Shown here piece by piece: positions 23,634 to 37,308 of a stretch of 64,000 nt of DNA (position 1 is the stretch's first letter; the number at the start of each line of letters is the position of its first letter). The stretch comes from Bathynomus jamesi. Its lineage: Eukaryota > Arthropoda > Malacostraca > Isopoda > Cirolanidae. The notes under the pieces were generated by a model that saw only the letters and a program-made list of their open reading frames with translations, did no database searches and had not been told where the DNA came from. The position numbers were made by a program, and so were the translations under genes. The stretch covers positions 1 through 64,000 of the forward strand of contig JAJOZX010012028.1 of assembly GCA_023014485.1 (NCBI GenBank), in the 5' to 3' direction.

Positions 23634-24448
23634 TGGCCTTGATGTTGCTGGTCTCTGGCCAAGGAGGCCACAAGACCCTTGTTGCTTGGTCTCTGGCCAA
23701 GGGAGGCCACAAGACCCTGCTGTTTGTTCTCTGGCAAGGGAGGCCACAAGACCCTTGCTGTTTGGTCTCTGGCCAAGGAGGCACAAGACCTTGTGTGTTG
23801 GCTCTGGCCAAGGAGGCAAGCCCGAATATGTTGGCTTGCCGAGGTAGGCCATCAGCCCTTTTGAATGTGGGCTATGGCCAGGCCAAACCCTTGATGATGT
23901 TGGGCTATGGCCAAGGAGGCCATCAGCCCTTTTGATGAATTGTTGGGCTATGGCCGAGGTAGGCCATCAGCCCTTTTGATGAATTTGTGGGCTATGGCCA
24001 AGGTAGGCCAAGGCCCTTTGATGATTTGTTGGGCTATGGCCAAGGGTAGGCCATCAGCCGTTTGATGAATTTGTTGGGCTATGATCAAGGTAGGCCAAGG
24101 CCCTTTGATGATTTGTTGGGCTATGGCCAAGGTAGGCCAAGGCGCTTTGATGATTTGTTGGGCTATGGCCATGGGTAGGCCATCAGCCGTTTGATGAATT
24201 TGTTGGGCTATTGCCAAGGTAGGCCAAAGCCCTTTGTTGATTTGTTGGGCTATGGCCAAGGTTAGGCGAAGGCCCTTTGATGATTTGTTGGGCTATGGCC
24301 AAGGGTAGGCCAAGGCCCTTTGATGATTTGTTGGGCTATGGCCAAGGGTAGGCCATCGGCCGTTTGATGAATTTGTTGGGCTGTGGCCAAGGTAGGCCAT
24401 CAGCCGTTTGAAATAGTAGTTTGGGCTATGGCCAAAGTAGCCATAAAA
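23634..24448 (+). repeat. Minisatellite block, U4/U5
   Basis: Five to six eroded A monomers (to about 23830) are followed by B monomers. The A/B junction is disordered (GCCCGAATATGTTGGC). Confidence 0.9.
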
Positions 24449-24612
24449 CCCTTTAGAGTAGAGTAGTTTGTTTGTATGTGTCACTGTCTAACCATATAAT
24501 TTTTGGCACAAAATTATGTGCACAGAATCAGAGCGCAACAATAAAAGCTTTTACTCTCCGATCCTTGGTTTGTTTTGACAGGTTGTTGTGTTTGAGACAC
24601 ATGGAAAGAGTA

Positions 24613-24637
24613 GTGTGTGTGTGTGTGGTGTGTGTGT
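24613..24637 (+). repeat. Interrupted (GT)n microsatellite, U5
   Basis: The tract is broken by GTGGTG in the middle. Confidence 0.93.
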
Positions 24638-25010
24638 TGCATTCCTCCGAATCCAGTTGGTCTTCAAAACTTAGATTCACCACTCCAATGAAGTTAATAC
24701 CCGTAGTTATGAATGAGTAAATGTTGTGTATCCTACAGGTAGGTCTGGAAGGTTTTGGGTTTTGAAGGAATCCAATCTCTTGCAAGGAATGGATGTGTCT
24801 GTTGATGAAATCTGTTGTGATTCTTCCTTTAAAAGAGGAATTGGATTTGGAGTCGTATGTATATATTTTATACTGTACCGTATGTATGTGTGTAAATGTG
24901 TATTTGTTATAGGGTTTTATTTTTGGGTTTTTGTGTTAAGTTAACCAATTGGCTGAGTAAAGATCCTCAAATGTTGCATTGAGACCCTTATGTCAAGTCT
25001 TGTCTGTTTT

Positions 25011-25112
25011 ATGCCTATATGTCAAATAGGACTTTGAATAGGTTGCGCCTATATGTCAAATAGGACTTGGAATAGGTTGCGCCTATATGTCAAATAGGAC
25101 TTGGAATGGGGT
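25011..25112 (+). repeat. 34-bp tandem repeat, 3 copies, U5
   Basis: Three copies as in U1. Confidence 0.95.
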
Positions 25113-25611
25113 TACGAATAGGTGTTAGGTGGGTGTAGGTTTGAATTCGTGCAATTGCTTTAGGTCTTTGTGATGTACAGTTCTGAGTCGAATTTTGTGA
25201 TGTTAATGAGTCTTATGAGTAAGTTAAATTGCTGAAATAAATTTTATAACCTACACCACAGGTTGAATTATAAATTTAGCGTTTTTAGTTAGCATAGGCC
25301 TTGAGTGTAAAGAGTAAGGTCTACTTTAAGAGGTAGGCCTATTATGTAAGGTAAAGTTAGGTGGGCCTACTAAATAGGCTTATGTTTGGGCCTATTATTT
25401 TATAGGACCTTAAATGAGTTAAGCCTGTTAAATCAACAAGGCTTTGTTTTGAGTTTGAAGAGTAGGACCTATTAAATAGGCTTAATGTTGCGGGCCTATT
25501 TTTATAGGACCTAAAATGAGTTGTGCCTGTTAAATGAACAAGCCTTTGTTTTCGGTTAGTGTAAAGGTAAAGGGATCGGTTCCCAGTTGCATAGGCCACC
25601 ATATGAAAAAA

Positions 25612-25815
25612 CGGATCAAATGTAGAATTCGGACCCCAGCCTTCTTTAGTTAGCTTTATAAGGCTAACTAACGAAAATATCATGACCTAACCTAACCAAT
25701 CGTCAAAGGCGTACAGTTAACCTAACGATTGGTTAGGTTAGGGCGTGATATTTTCGTTAGTTAGCCTTATAAAGCTAACTAAAGAAGGCTGGGGTCCGAA
25801 TTCTACATTTGATCG
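25612..25815. mobile_element. Palindromic MITE, U5 (204 bp)
   Basis: Same site; the right end has lost one C (TTTGATCG). Confidence 0.88.
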
Positions 25816-26977
25816 AAAAAACTATAGTGGGGTTATGGTTGAAATTGGGGTTAGGCCTAATGAGCTAAGCCTAGCCACTGTGTGTGTCAGTGTAAATTTT
25901 AGAGGGGTCAGTTCCCCATACACGGGCCACCATATGAAAAGACTATATAGGGCTATGGGTTGATTGCCTGATATCCTCATCCGTTGGAAATTTCCAGCAG
26001 ATTTCAGTGGAGAGTTAAATGCACAAAAGCCCTGTTTTTTCGTTAGAGAGTTATGAATATGTAGGTCTTTAAGGACCTTTATATTTAATTGTTTATGGTA
26101 ATTTTAGCGTCGGGATTAGATGCCTATATGTGAACGAAAAGAAATTGTCCCACCTTATTTTTGCTGGGCCTTAGTTTGCTTCGATGTAGGGCGTCACGAT
26201 CGTTTTCGGTGTAGGGCCGCCACGATGGAGTTACGCGATGAGTTAACTTGATGTAATTAATATAGGCAGTCACTATATAAACACTTGAAGGTATAGGCCT
26301 ATCCTCTTGTTTTTTTAGTTATTAAGTTTATTATAAGGAATTCACTCAGAACTTTAGGGAAGACAAAAGCACATCTTCCCTGTTTAAAGCGTTCGCTGCA
26401 CATAAACAGCTCCGAGAGCTTCACGTTGTTTTTCATTATTTGCTGATTTCGCAAAGTTTTGTTTGGTCTACTTCTCTGTGGTAAACTAAACAATAAATTG
26501 GGTTTCTTGTTGCTATGTGAGGCTCGATGCATACATACAGGTTCTTTGTACGTATGGCAATTATTTCATTCCCAATAGGCTATGTCGCCAATCCGAGGCA
26601 ATTTTGTATAGATATTTAATTCAATTAATTAATAATTTATATTTAATTATGAAATAAAGGTACCACATATGATACCATGTTGTGAGCGTGTATAGTTTTT
26701 CCATATACTGGGGGGGTGTCGGAGAAAAATTTGTATGTTATAGATCAAATTTTTTGACAAACTGTGTAAAACGTAAAAAATGGATTAAAAGAATGAAGTA
26801 GGAATTTAAGAAGAGAAAGGTTACTCAAGACCTATTTAAATATAAAAGTTCAAGAGGCTAGTTTCTCAAGTTTAGTTAAAGTTATGTCAATCAGTTTGAC
26901 TCCCTTTAGGTATAGGAAATTTATGGAATTAAAGTAAAGTTATTAAGCATTTTAACTTTGCTCAATTTGTGTAAGGT

Positions 26978-29261
26978 TTATAAGTCACCAGTCTTAATTT
27001 TTCTTGTAAAAGTTTTCTGGCTTTCAAAGCAGTCTTTCTTTGAGGCCTGTCTGGTTTAGTCTGAGTTACATCAGGTACATTGAGAGATTCCTCCCCAATA
27101 GTATCCTGATCCATCCTTTGGGGTAATGGTTCTAATTTAGCCCCACACTCCAAAGGATATAGTAATGTGATATCTCTGGTGGTTTCCAGTTGCTGTTTTC
27201 AGTTTTACAACCCTGGTAATTTCGTCTTCACCAGTTTTGAGTTCCAAGACTTTTCCCATTGACCAATGTTGTCTTGGTGTTTTGTCACGTATCAACACAA
27301 TGTCCCCAATTTTTACTTAATCATTCCAATTTTGTTTTGTTAATTGTTTATGTCTTTCTCTAAGATTGTTAAGTATTCTTCTCTCCATTTTGTTATAAAT
27401 GAGTTTTGATTTGTGTCAAATGTTGGTATTTTGTGTTGAGTCCTTTGTGTCCTATTACCCAATCTGGATCCTCTGTGTACTGTTATGTACTGTTAATTAG
27501 GTGGTTTGGTGTGAGAGGTTCTGGCTAATGTTTATAGTCAAATATAGGTTTGTCCTCAGTGATCTTTTCAGTTGTCGTAGAGTTGAGTGTGAGGTTAACT
27601 ACTTTGGCTGGTCAAAGATCCTCACATGTTAGCCATCAGGCCCTTCATACCAGATTTTATTTGTTTTCAACAGGTTGTAAGAGAGCCCTCTTGTCAAAAA
27701 GTCTGCAGGATTCTCTTTTGTTTGTATGTACCTAAATTTGATACCAAGGGATGTGTTTGCAGTTTGATTTCTGTTAGTCTGTTTTTCACAAATATGTTTT
27801 TGCAAGAAGTTGTATCTGTGTTGGTCACCCATGTTAAACAAATTTGACTGTCTGTCCATAAGTAAATGTCTGGTATGTCAATTTCTTTATACACTTGTGA
27901 GAGAAAGTCTGCTGTTTTAACTCCCAATGAGACAGCTAATAATTCAAGTTGTGGTACAGTTTTCTTTGGTTTAAGGGTGCCACTTTTGCCTTTGAATAAA
28001 CCAAGTTACTTTCATTTTCACTTGTTAAATAGGCACAACACCCGTAAGCTTGTGTGCTGGCATCTGTAAAAATGTGTAATGTTTGAGATTTCAATCTGTA
28101 GCCAGCACATCTTGGTACGTAGATGTCTTGAACTTTGTTTAAGTCTGCGGCTAATTTTTTCCAATGAAGTTGGTCTTCCACTGAAAGTGGTTCATCCCAA
28201 TCAATTTTCTTTTTCCATAAGTCTTGCAAAAGGATTTGGATCTTATGGTTGCTGGTAAATATAATCCAATGGGGTCAAAAATTTTGGATGATTCTGAAAG
28301 CACTTATCTTTTTGTATTGGCATTGGATTTAAGTTATAACTCTTTGTGCAAAGAGTGTAATCGTGTTCGGAATTCTTTTAAAAACCAAAGCATTCCAAGT
28401 GTTTTTGTGTAATTGTTTGGTTCAAGTTCTCATTGTTGTCTTTTGTTATTTGTTCATTTAATTTAGGAGAATTAGAAACCCACTCTCTTAGTCCAAAATT
28501 TCCTTGCTTCATTATAGGTTGTGACATTTGGTAAATTTCAAGCAATTTCTCTTCAGTTACAGTGGACCCAATGAGGTTATCCACATTAAAAATTTGTTTT
28601 AAAAACTGAACTGTTAAGTCCTCTTGAAATAAGTTTAGGTGGTTTTTAATTGTTAAAGCAAGAATACTTGGCGAGCAATTTGCTCCAAAAATAATTACTT
28701 TAAATCTGTAGGTTTTGAAACCTTTGTTAAAGTCATGTGGATCATTAAACCACAAAAACCTGAGATGATTTTTATCATACTCAAGCTTCAAATTTATACA
28801 GAGGAATGCTTTTTCTATGTCACTTTGTACTGTATAATTGTCTAAACGGAAGCAAAGGAGAATTTTTACAAGATCTGAGACATGGTTTGGGCCTTCCATG
28901 AGACAATCATTTAAACTAACAGAATTTGTGTCTTTTAAACTACAGTTGTATACTACTCTTAGTTTAGTTGTGGATGAGTCTTCTCTGTAAACTCCCCTGT
29001 GTGTTAAATAATGACAACCTCGTTTTTTAAAGGGTTCATCAGTAACTTCTTCAATGAAGCCCCTTTCTATTTGTTCTTGAATATGTTGTATTGTTCTAAA
29101 AGATTGTCATTCTGACGTTTTCTGTAATTTTTATACAGATGTGCCTTAGCTACTTTCAAATTGTCCATTATTTCTGGACAAGGTGTTTTCCAAGGCAGCT
29201 CCACATAGTATTGACTGTCTCTGTGTTGTTTGGTTAAAAGAGTTTGTACTGTATTCAAAAC
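26978..29261 (-). pseudogene. Pao/BEL pol relic, U5
   Basis: RT is open at 28899-28378, with a separate open stretch at 29258-29067. RNase H is split (28229-27936 and 27927-27694). NVDN, the integrase loss and the TAA are shared with the other units. Confidence 0.9.
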
Positions 29262-29374
29262 CTCCTACCAATTCAGACTAGTCAATACGTAATTTTAGTG
29301 GAGTAAATGTTACTCCTTCACAGGTAGATCTGGAGGGCTGGGGCTTTGAATCCTGTATTGTTTTTTGTGTTGTT

Positions 29375-30152
29375 TGGCCTAGTGGCCAAGGAGAGGCCAC
29401 AAGACCCTTGTTGCTTGGTCTCTGGCCAAGGGAGGCCACAAGACCCTTGCTGTTTTGGTCTCTGCTAAGGGAGGCCACAAGACCCTTGCTGTTTGGTCTC
29501 TGGCCAAGGGGGGCACAAGACTCTTGTTGCTTGGTCTCTGGCCAAGGTAGGCCACAAGACCCTTGCTGTTTGGTCTCTGGCCAAGGAGGCCACAAGACCC
29601 TTGTTGAATAGGTTGGGCTACGGCCAGGGAGGCCATCAGCCCTTTGATGAATATGTTGGGCTATGGCCGAGGTAGGCCATCAGCCTTTTGATGATTTGTT
29701 GGGCTATGGCCAAGGTAGGCCAAGGCCCTTTGATGATTTGTTGGGCTATGGCCAAGGGTAGGCCATCAGCCGTTTGATGAATTTGTTGGGCTATGATCAA
29801 GGTAGGCCAAGGCCCTTTGATGATTTGTTGGGCTATGGCCAAGGTAGGCCAAGGCGCTTTGATGATTTGTTGGGCTATGCCATGGGTAGGCCATCAGCCG
29901 TTTGATGAATTTGTTGGGCTATGCCAAGGTAGGCCAAAGCCCTTTGTTGATTTGTTGGGCTATGGCCAAGGTTAGGCGAAGGCCCTTTGATGATTTGTTG
30001 GGCTATGGCCAAGGGTAGGCCAAGGCCCTTTGATGATTTGTTGGGCTATGGCCAAGGTAGGCCATCGGCCGTTTGATGAATTTGTTGGGCTGTGGCCAAG
30101 GTAGGCCATCAGCCGTTTGAAATAGTAGTTGGGCTATGGCCAAAGTAGCCAT
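29375..30152 (+). repeat. Minisatellite block, U5/U6
   Basis: Six A monomers (to about 29610) followed by about 540 bp of B monomers. Confidence 0.92.
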
Positions 30153-30321
30153 AAAACCCTTTAGAGTAGAGTAGTTTGTTTGTATGTGTCACTGTCTAAC
30201 CATATAATTTTTGGCACAAAATTATGTGCACAGAATCAGAGCGCAACAATAAAAGCTTTTACTCTCCGATCCTTGGTTATGTTTAGACAGGTTGTTGTGT
30301 TTGAGACACATGGAAAGAGTA

Positions 30322-30345
30322 GTGTGTGTGTGTGTGTGTGTGTGT
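30322..30345 (+). repeat. (GT)n microsatellite, U6
   Basis: Twelve GT dinucleotides. Confidence 0.95.
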
Positions 30346-30721
30346 TGCATTCCTCCGAATCCAGTTGGTCTTCAAAACTTAGATTCACCACTCCAATGAA
30401 GTTAATACCCGTAGTTATGAATGAGTAAATGTTGTGTATCCTACAGGTAGGTCTGGAAGGTTTTGGGTTTTGAAGGAATCCAATCTTTGCAAGGAATGGA
30501 TGTGTCTGTTGATGAAATCTGTTGTGATTCTTCCTTTAAAAGAGGAATTGGATGTTTGGAGTCGTATGTATATATTTATATACTGTACCGTATGTATGTG
30601 TGTAAATGTGTATTTTGTTATAGGGTTTTATTTTGGGTTTTGTGTTAAGTTAACCAATTTGGCTGAGTAAAGATCCTCAAATGTTGCATTTGAGACCCTT
30701 ATATCAAGTCTTGTCTGTTTT

Positions 30722-30823
30722 ATGCCTATATGTCAAATAGGACTTTGAATAGGTTGCGCCTATATGTCAAATAGGACTTGGAATAGGTTGCGCCTATATG
30801 TCAAATAGGACTTGGAATGGGGT
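30722..30823 (+). repeat. 34-bp tandem repeat, 3 copies, U6
   Basis: Three copies as in U1. Confidence 0.95.
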
Positions 30824-31320
30824 TACGAATAGGTGTTAGGTGGGTGTAGGTTTGAATTCGTGCAATTGCTTTAGGTCTTTGTGATGTTACAGTTCTGAGT
30901 CGAATTTTGTGATGTTAATGAGTCTTATGAGTAAGTTAAATTGCTGAAATAAATTTTATAACCTACACCACAGGTTGAATTATAAATTTAGCGTTTTTAG
31001 TTAGCATAGGCCTTGAGTGTAAAGAGTAAGGTCTACTTTAAGAGGTAGGCCTATTATGTAAGGTAAAGTTAGGTGGGCCTACTAAATAGGCTTATGTTTG
31101 GGCCTATTATTTTATAGGACCTTAAATGAGTTAAGCCTGTTAAATCAACAAGGCTTTGTTTTGAGTTTGAAGAGTAGGACCTATTAAATAGGCTTAATGT
31201 TGCGGGCCTTTTTATAGGACCTAAAATGAGTTGTGCCTGTTAAATGAACAAGCCTTGTTTTCGGTTAGTGTAAAGGTAAAGGGATCGGTTCCCAGTTGCA
31301 TAGGCCACCATATGAAAAAA

Positions 31321-31525
31321 CGGATCAAATGTAGAATTCGGACCCCAGCCTTCTTTAGTTAGCTTTATAAGGCTAACTAACGAAAATATCATGACCTAAC
31401 CTAACCAATCGTCAAAGGCGTACAGTTAACCTAACGATTGGTTAGGTTAGGGCGTGATATTTTCGTTAGTTAGCCTTATAAAGCTAACTAAAGAAGGCTG
31501 GGGTCCGAATTCTACATTTGATCCG
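31321..31525. mobile_element. 205-bp palindromic MITE, U6
   Basis: Same length and site as U1, with the AAAAAA duplication. Confidence 0.88.
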
Positions 31526-32689
31526 AAAAAACTATAGTGGGGTTATGGTTGAAATTGGGGTTAGGCCTAATGAGCTAAGCCTAGCCACTGTTGTGTGTCA
31601 GTGTAAATTTTAGAGGGGTCAGTTCCCCATACACGGGCCACCATATGAAAAGACTATATAGGGCTATGGGTTGATTGCCTGATATCCTCATCCGTTGGAA
31701 ATTTCCAGCAGATTTCAGTGGAGAGTTAAATGACAAAAGCCCTTGTTTTTTCGTTAGAGAGTTATGAATATGTAGATCTTTAAAGGACCTCTTTATATTT
31801 AATTGTTTATGGTAATTTTAGCGTCGGGATTTTAGATGCCTATATGTGAACGAAAAGAAATTGTCCCACCTTATTTTTGCTGGGCCTTAGTTTGCTTCGA
31901 TGTAGGGCGTCACGATCGTTTTCGGTGTAGGGCCGCCACGATGGAGTTACGCGATGAGTTAACTTGATGTAATTAATATAGGCAGTCACTATATAAACAC
32001 TTGAAGGTATAGGCCTATCCTCTTGTTTTTTTAGTTAAGTTTATTATAAGGAATTCACTCAGAACTTTAGGGAAGACAAAAGCACATCTTCCCTGTTTAA
32101 AGCGTTCGCTGCACATAAACAGCTCCGAGAGCTTCACGTTGTTTTTTCATTATTTGCTGATTTCGCAAAGTTTTGTTTGGTCTACTTCTCTGTGGTAAAC
32201 TAAACAATAAATTGGGTTTTCTTGTTGCTATGTGAGGCTCGATGCATACATACAGGTTCTTTGTACGTATGGCAATTATTTCATTCCCAATAGGCTATGT
32301 CGCCAATCCGAGGCAATTTTGTATAGATATTTAATTCAATTAATTAATAATTTATATTTAATTATGAAATAAGGTACCACATATGATACCATGTTGTGAG
32401 CGTGTATAGTTTTTCCATATACTGGGGGGGTGTCGGAGAAAAATTTGTATGTTATAGATCAAATTTTTTGACAAACTGTGTAAAACGTAAAAAATGGATT
32501 AAAAGAATGAAGTAGGAATTTAAGAAGAGAAAAGTTACTCAAGACCTATTTAAATATAAAAGTTCAAGAGGCTAGTTTCTCAAGTTTAGTTAAAGTTTGT
32601 CAATCAGTTTGACTTCCCTTTAGGTATAGGAAATTTATGGAATTAAAGTAAATTATTAAGCATTTTAACTTTGCTCAATTTGTGTAAGG

Positions 32690-34973
32690 TTATAAGTCAC
32701 CAGTCTTAATTTTTTCTTGTAAAAGTTTTCTGGCTTTCAAAGCAGTCTTTCTTTGAGGCCTGTCTGGTTTAGTCTGAGTTACATCAGGTACATTGAGAGA
32801 TTCCTCCCCAATAGTATCCTGATCCATCCTTTGGGGTAATGGTTCTAATTTAGTCCCACACTCCAAAGGATATAGTAATGTGATATCTCTGGTGGTTTCA
32901 CCAGTTGCTGTTTTCAGTTTTACAACCCTGGTAATTTCGTCTTCACCAGTTTTGAGTTCCAAGACTTTTCCCATTGACCAATGTTGTCTTGGTGTTTTGT
33001 CACGTATCAACACAATGTCCCCAATTTTTACTGAATCATTCCAATTTTGTTTTGTTAATTGTTTATGTCTTTCTCTAAGACTTGTTAAGTATTCTTCTCT
33101 CCATTTTGTTATAAATTGAGTTTTGATTTGTGTCAAATGTTGGTATTTTGTGTTGAGTCCTTTGTGTCCTATTACCTAATCTGGATCCTCTGTACTGTTA
33201 TGTACTGTTAATTAGGTGGTTTGGTGTGAGAGGTTCTGGCTAATGTTTATAGTCAAATATAGGTTTGTCCTCAGTGATCTTTTCAGTTGTCGTAGAGTTG
33301 AGTGTGAGGTTAACTACTTTGGCTGGTCAAAGATCCTCACATGTTAGCCATTCAGGCCCTTCATACCAGATTTTATTTGTTTTCAACAGGTTGTAAGAGA
33401 GCCCTCTTGTCAAAAAGTCTGCAGGATTCTCTTTTGTTTGTATGTACCTAAATTTGATACCAAGGGATGTGTTTGCAGTTTTGATTTCTGTTAGTCTGTT
33501 TTTCACAAATATGTTTTTGCAAGAAGTTGTATCTGTGTTGGTCACCCATGTTAAACAAATTTGACTGTCTGTCCATAAGTAAATGTCTGGTATGTCAATT
33601 TCTTTATACGCTTGTGAGAGAAAGTCTGCTGTTTTAACTCCCAATGAGACAGCTAATAATTCAAGTTGTGGTACAGTTTTCTTTTGGTTTAAGGGTGCCA
33701 CTTTTGCCTTTGAATAAACCAAGTTACTTTCATTTTCACTTGTTAAATAGGCACAACACCCGTAAGCTTGTGTGCTGGCATCTGTAAAAATGTGTAATGT
33801 TTGAGATTTCAATCTGTAGCCAGCACATCTTGGTACGTAGATGTCTTGAACTTTGTTTAAGTCTGCGGCTAATTTTTTCCAATGAAGTTGGTCTTCCACT
33901 GAAAGTGGTTCATCCCAATCAATTTTCTTTTTCCATAAGTCTTGCAAAAGGATTTTGGATCTTATGGTTGCTGGTAAATATAATCCAATGGGGTCAAAAA
34001 TTTTGGATGATTCTGAAAGCACTTATCTTTTTGTATTGGCATTTGGATTTAAGTTATAACTCTTTGTGCAAAGAGTGTAATCGTGTTCGGAATTCTGTTT
34101 TAAAAACCAAAGCATTCCAAGTGTTTTTGTGTAATTGTTTGGTTCAAGTTCTCATTGTTGTCTTTTGTTATTTGTTCATTTAATTTAGGAGAATTAGAAA
34201 CCCACTCTCTTAGTCCAAAATTTCCTTGCTTCATTATAGGTTGTGACATTTGGTAAATTTCAAGCAATTTCTCTTCAGTTACAGTGGACCCAATGAGGTT
34301 ATCCACATTAAAAATTTGTTTTAAAAACTGAACTGTTAAGTCCTCTTGAAATAAGTTTAGGTGGTTTTTAATTGTTAAAGCAAGAATACTTGGCGAGCAA
34401 TTTGCTCCAAAAATAATTACTTTAAATCTGTAGGTTTTGAAACCTTTGTTAAAGTCATGTGGATCATTAAACCACAAAAACCTGAGATGATTTTTATCAT
34501 ACTCAAGCTTCAAATTTATACAGAGGAATGCTTTTTCTATGTCACTTTGTACTGTATAATTGTCTAAACGGAAGCAAAGGAGAATTTTTACAAGATCTGA
34601 GACATGGTTTGGGCCTTCCATGAGACAATCATTTAAACTAACAGAATTTGTGTCTTTTAAACTACAGTTGTATACTACTCTTAGTTTAGTTGTGGATGAG
34701 TCTTCTCTAAACTCCCCTGTGTGTTAAATAATGACAACCTCGTTTTTTAAAGGGTTCATCAGTAACTTCTTCAATGAAGCCCCTTTCTATTTGTTCTTTG
34801 AATATGTTGTATTGTTCTAAAAGATTGTCATTCTGACGTTTTCTGTAATTTTTATACAGATGTGCCTTAGCTACTTTCAAATTGTCCATTATTTCTGGAC
34901 AAGGTGTTTTCCAAGGCAGCTCCACATAGTATTGACTGTCTCTGTGTTGTTTGGTTAAAAGAGTTTGTACTGT
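32690..34973 (-). pseudogene. Pao/BEL pol relic, U6 (best preserved tail)
   Basis: The DUF5641-like tail is open for 148 codons (33136-32690). At the codon before VKIGDIVLIRD it has Ser (TCA), where the other intact copies have TAA. RNase H plus its C-terminal linker is open for 231 codons (34022-33327), ending at the shared stop after CEDL. RT is split by a 2-bp loss near 34708. NVDN and the TAA at 34023-34025 remain, and no integrase core is present. Confidence 0.9.
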
Positions 34974-34981
34974 ATTCAAAC

Positions 34982-36346
34982 TAGGGCTTAAAACCGGTAT
35001 TGAAATACCGGTATTAATACCGGTATTGAAGAAGTACAAATAATACCGATACCGATATTATAGGTTTTCGGTATGACAAAAATTGCTATTGTAAAATTTA
35101 GGCAATTTAGTCCTCCGATGGGCAAATAAACTGTTTTTGGAGGATTCGGAGAAAAAAAAAGTTTCGGGGTATTTTGCAGTTAACCTCTTTTTTTCGTTTT
35201 CTATTCCTTTCTATCAAGAAAACTATTTATTGCACTAGCTTTAAGAGTGATTCATTCAACTGTAGCCATTTCTTCAACAGAGTGGGAAATTATTGAAAAC
35301 CTTTATGACACCTTACGTCCTGTTGAAATAATTCTTAAAGGGTTATGCTCGAAAGATGCATCACTCCTGACAGCTGAATCATCAATGAAATTTATTTCAA
35401 AGAAACTAGGAGAAAAATAATCCAATAGCAAAAGAGTTAAAAGATTGTCTTAGAAATCGTTACATTTCAAGAAGACAGCAAGACATTGTAGGTTTAATCA
35501 AATATCTTCATAATCCCGAAGTTTTAAAAGTTCAAGAAGAGGAAAGTTTTTCTGTTCCATCAAAATTAGTTCTCAAAAGAACTGCAGAAAGGCTCCATAA
35601 AAGACTTTTCCCTAAGAATGTGGTTGATTTGGAGATAGAAATGGAAGAACAGGAATTTCCATGTAACCCTGAAAATGTAGCTGCAAATAAGACTGAAGTG
35701 GAAGCAGATTCATTACTGAGTGAATACATGCAAGAAATGGACAAACTAGGAAAAATGCCATCTAAAAAAAATTCCATTGATTTTGATGTTACTAATGAAT
35801 TTAAAAGCTTGGAAGTTACTTTACAGAGAAGTGAGAATTTAGAGAAGCTGTACAAGGCACTGCTTTCAATTAAACCTACAAGTGCAGAATCAGAAAGAGC
35901 CTTTTCTGCTGCAGGCCTATTTCTGACGAAACTGAGATCAAGTCTATCTGAACAATCCCTAGATGCTCTTTGTTTCCTCAAAGCATACTTTCAAAATCAA
36001 ACTAAGAAATAAATATTTAGATACTAATAATTTCTATCTACCCCAGTAGTTGTATAATAATATGCTAAAAAAAAATTCAAATAATATTTTTATTACAATT
36101 TAGTAATTTACTGTATAAACTTTTCGAATAGAATGCCATCTATTTGGAGTTGGGTCATTAATTTATAGTAAATATGGTGAGTACTGCAAGTCCCTCAGAC
36201 TTGTGGGAGGGTTGGTAACTTGGTAGGGTGGCACCATAATAAATCAAAATAAATTATTTTTTTCATAATACCGGTATCAATACCGGGATTAGCATAATTG
36301 CCTCCAAATACCGGTATTGAAAATTTTCGGTATTATGCAAGCACTA
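34982..36346 (+). mobile_element. hAT element, U6 (1365 bp)
   Basis: Same insertion site and 8-bp ATTCAAAC duplication (34974-34981, 36347-36354) as the other copies, so it was copied with the unit rather than inserted anew. Confidence 0.9.
35100..36012 (+). pseudogene. hAT transposase remnant, U6 (two frameshifts)
   Basis: A one-base loss near 35216 and a 2-bp loss near 35413 break the frame that is open in U1 and U7. The last 130 codons (35620-36012), with the SAESERAFSAAG dimerisation motif, stay open. Confidence 0.8.
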
Positions 36347-36470
36347 ATTCAAACCTCCTACCACTTCAGACTAGTCAATACCCGTAATTTCAGTGGAGTA
36401 AATGTTACTCCTTCACAGGTAGATCTGGAGGGCTTGGGGCTTTGAATCCTGTACTGTTTTTGTGTTGTTT

Positions 36471-37308
36471 GGCCTATGGCCAAGGGAGGCCACAAGACCC
36501 TTGTTGCTTGGTCTCTGGCCAAGGGAGGCCACAAGACCCTTGCTGTTTGGCCTCTGGCTAAGGGAGGCCACAAGACCCTTGCTGTTTGGTCTCTGGCCAA
36601 GGGAGGCCACAAGACCCTTGTTGAATAGGTTGGGCTATGGCCAAGGGAGGCCATCAGCCCTTTGATGAATATGTTGGGCTATGGCCGAGGTAGGCCATCA
36701 TCCCATTTTGATGAATTTGTTGGGCTATGGCCAAAGTAGGCCAAGGCCCTTGTTGATCTGTTGGGTTATGGCCAAGGGTAGGCCATCAGCCGTTTGATGA
36801 ATTTGTTGGGCTATGGCCAAGGTAGGCCATCAGCCCTTTTGATGAATTTGTTGGGCTATGGCCAAAGTAGGCCAAGGCCCTTGTTGATCTGTTGCGCTAT
36901 GGCCAAGGGTAGGCCATCAGCCGTTTGATGAATTTGTTGGGCTATGGAAGGTAGGCCATCAGCCCTTTTGATGAATTTGTTGGGCTATGGCCAAGGTAGG
37001 CCATCAGCCCTTTTGATGAATTTGTTGGGCTATGGCCAAGGTAGCCATCAGCCCTTTTGATGAATTTGTTGGGCTATGGCCAAGGTAGGCCAAGGCCCTT
37101 TGATGATTTGTTGGGCTATGGCCAAGGTAGGCCATCAGCCTTTGATGAATTTGTTGGGCTATAGCCAAGGTAGGCCAAGGCCCTTTGATGATTTGTTGAG
37201 CTATGGCCAAGGGTAGGCCATCAGCCGTTTGATGAATTTGTTGGGCTATGGCCAAGGTAGGCCATCAGCCGTTTGAAATAGTAGTTTGGGCTATGGCCAA
37301 AGTAGCCA
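36471..37308 (+). repeat. Minisatellite block, U6/U7
   Basis: Four A monomers (to 36627) followed by about 680 bp of B monomers. Four A copies accompany the hAT here, as in U1 and U7. Confidence 0.93.

Larger units (their letters stand above)
18737..24448. repeat. Array unit U4 (MITE present, no hAT; many one-base losses)
   Basis: Left subtype a. It carries many single-base deletions compared with all other units, for example AAGTCTGTCTG near 19292, CTACACACAGG near 19550 and ATAGGCCTGAG near 19590. These break almost every frame. They may be consensus errors rather than mutations. Confidence 0.9.
24449..30152. repeat. Array unit U5 (MITE present, no hAT)
   Basis: Left subtype a; the hAT site is empty (GTATTCAAAACCTCC at about 29251). 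One extra A at that site distinguishes it. Confidence 0.92.
30153..37308. repeat. Array unit U6 (MITE present, hAT present)
   Basis: Left subtype a joined to an hAT-bearing right half, as in U1. Confidence 0.92.
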
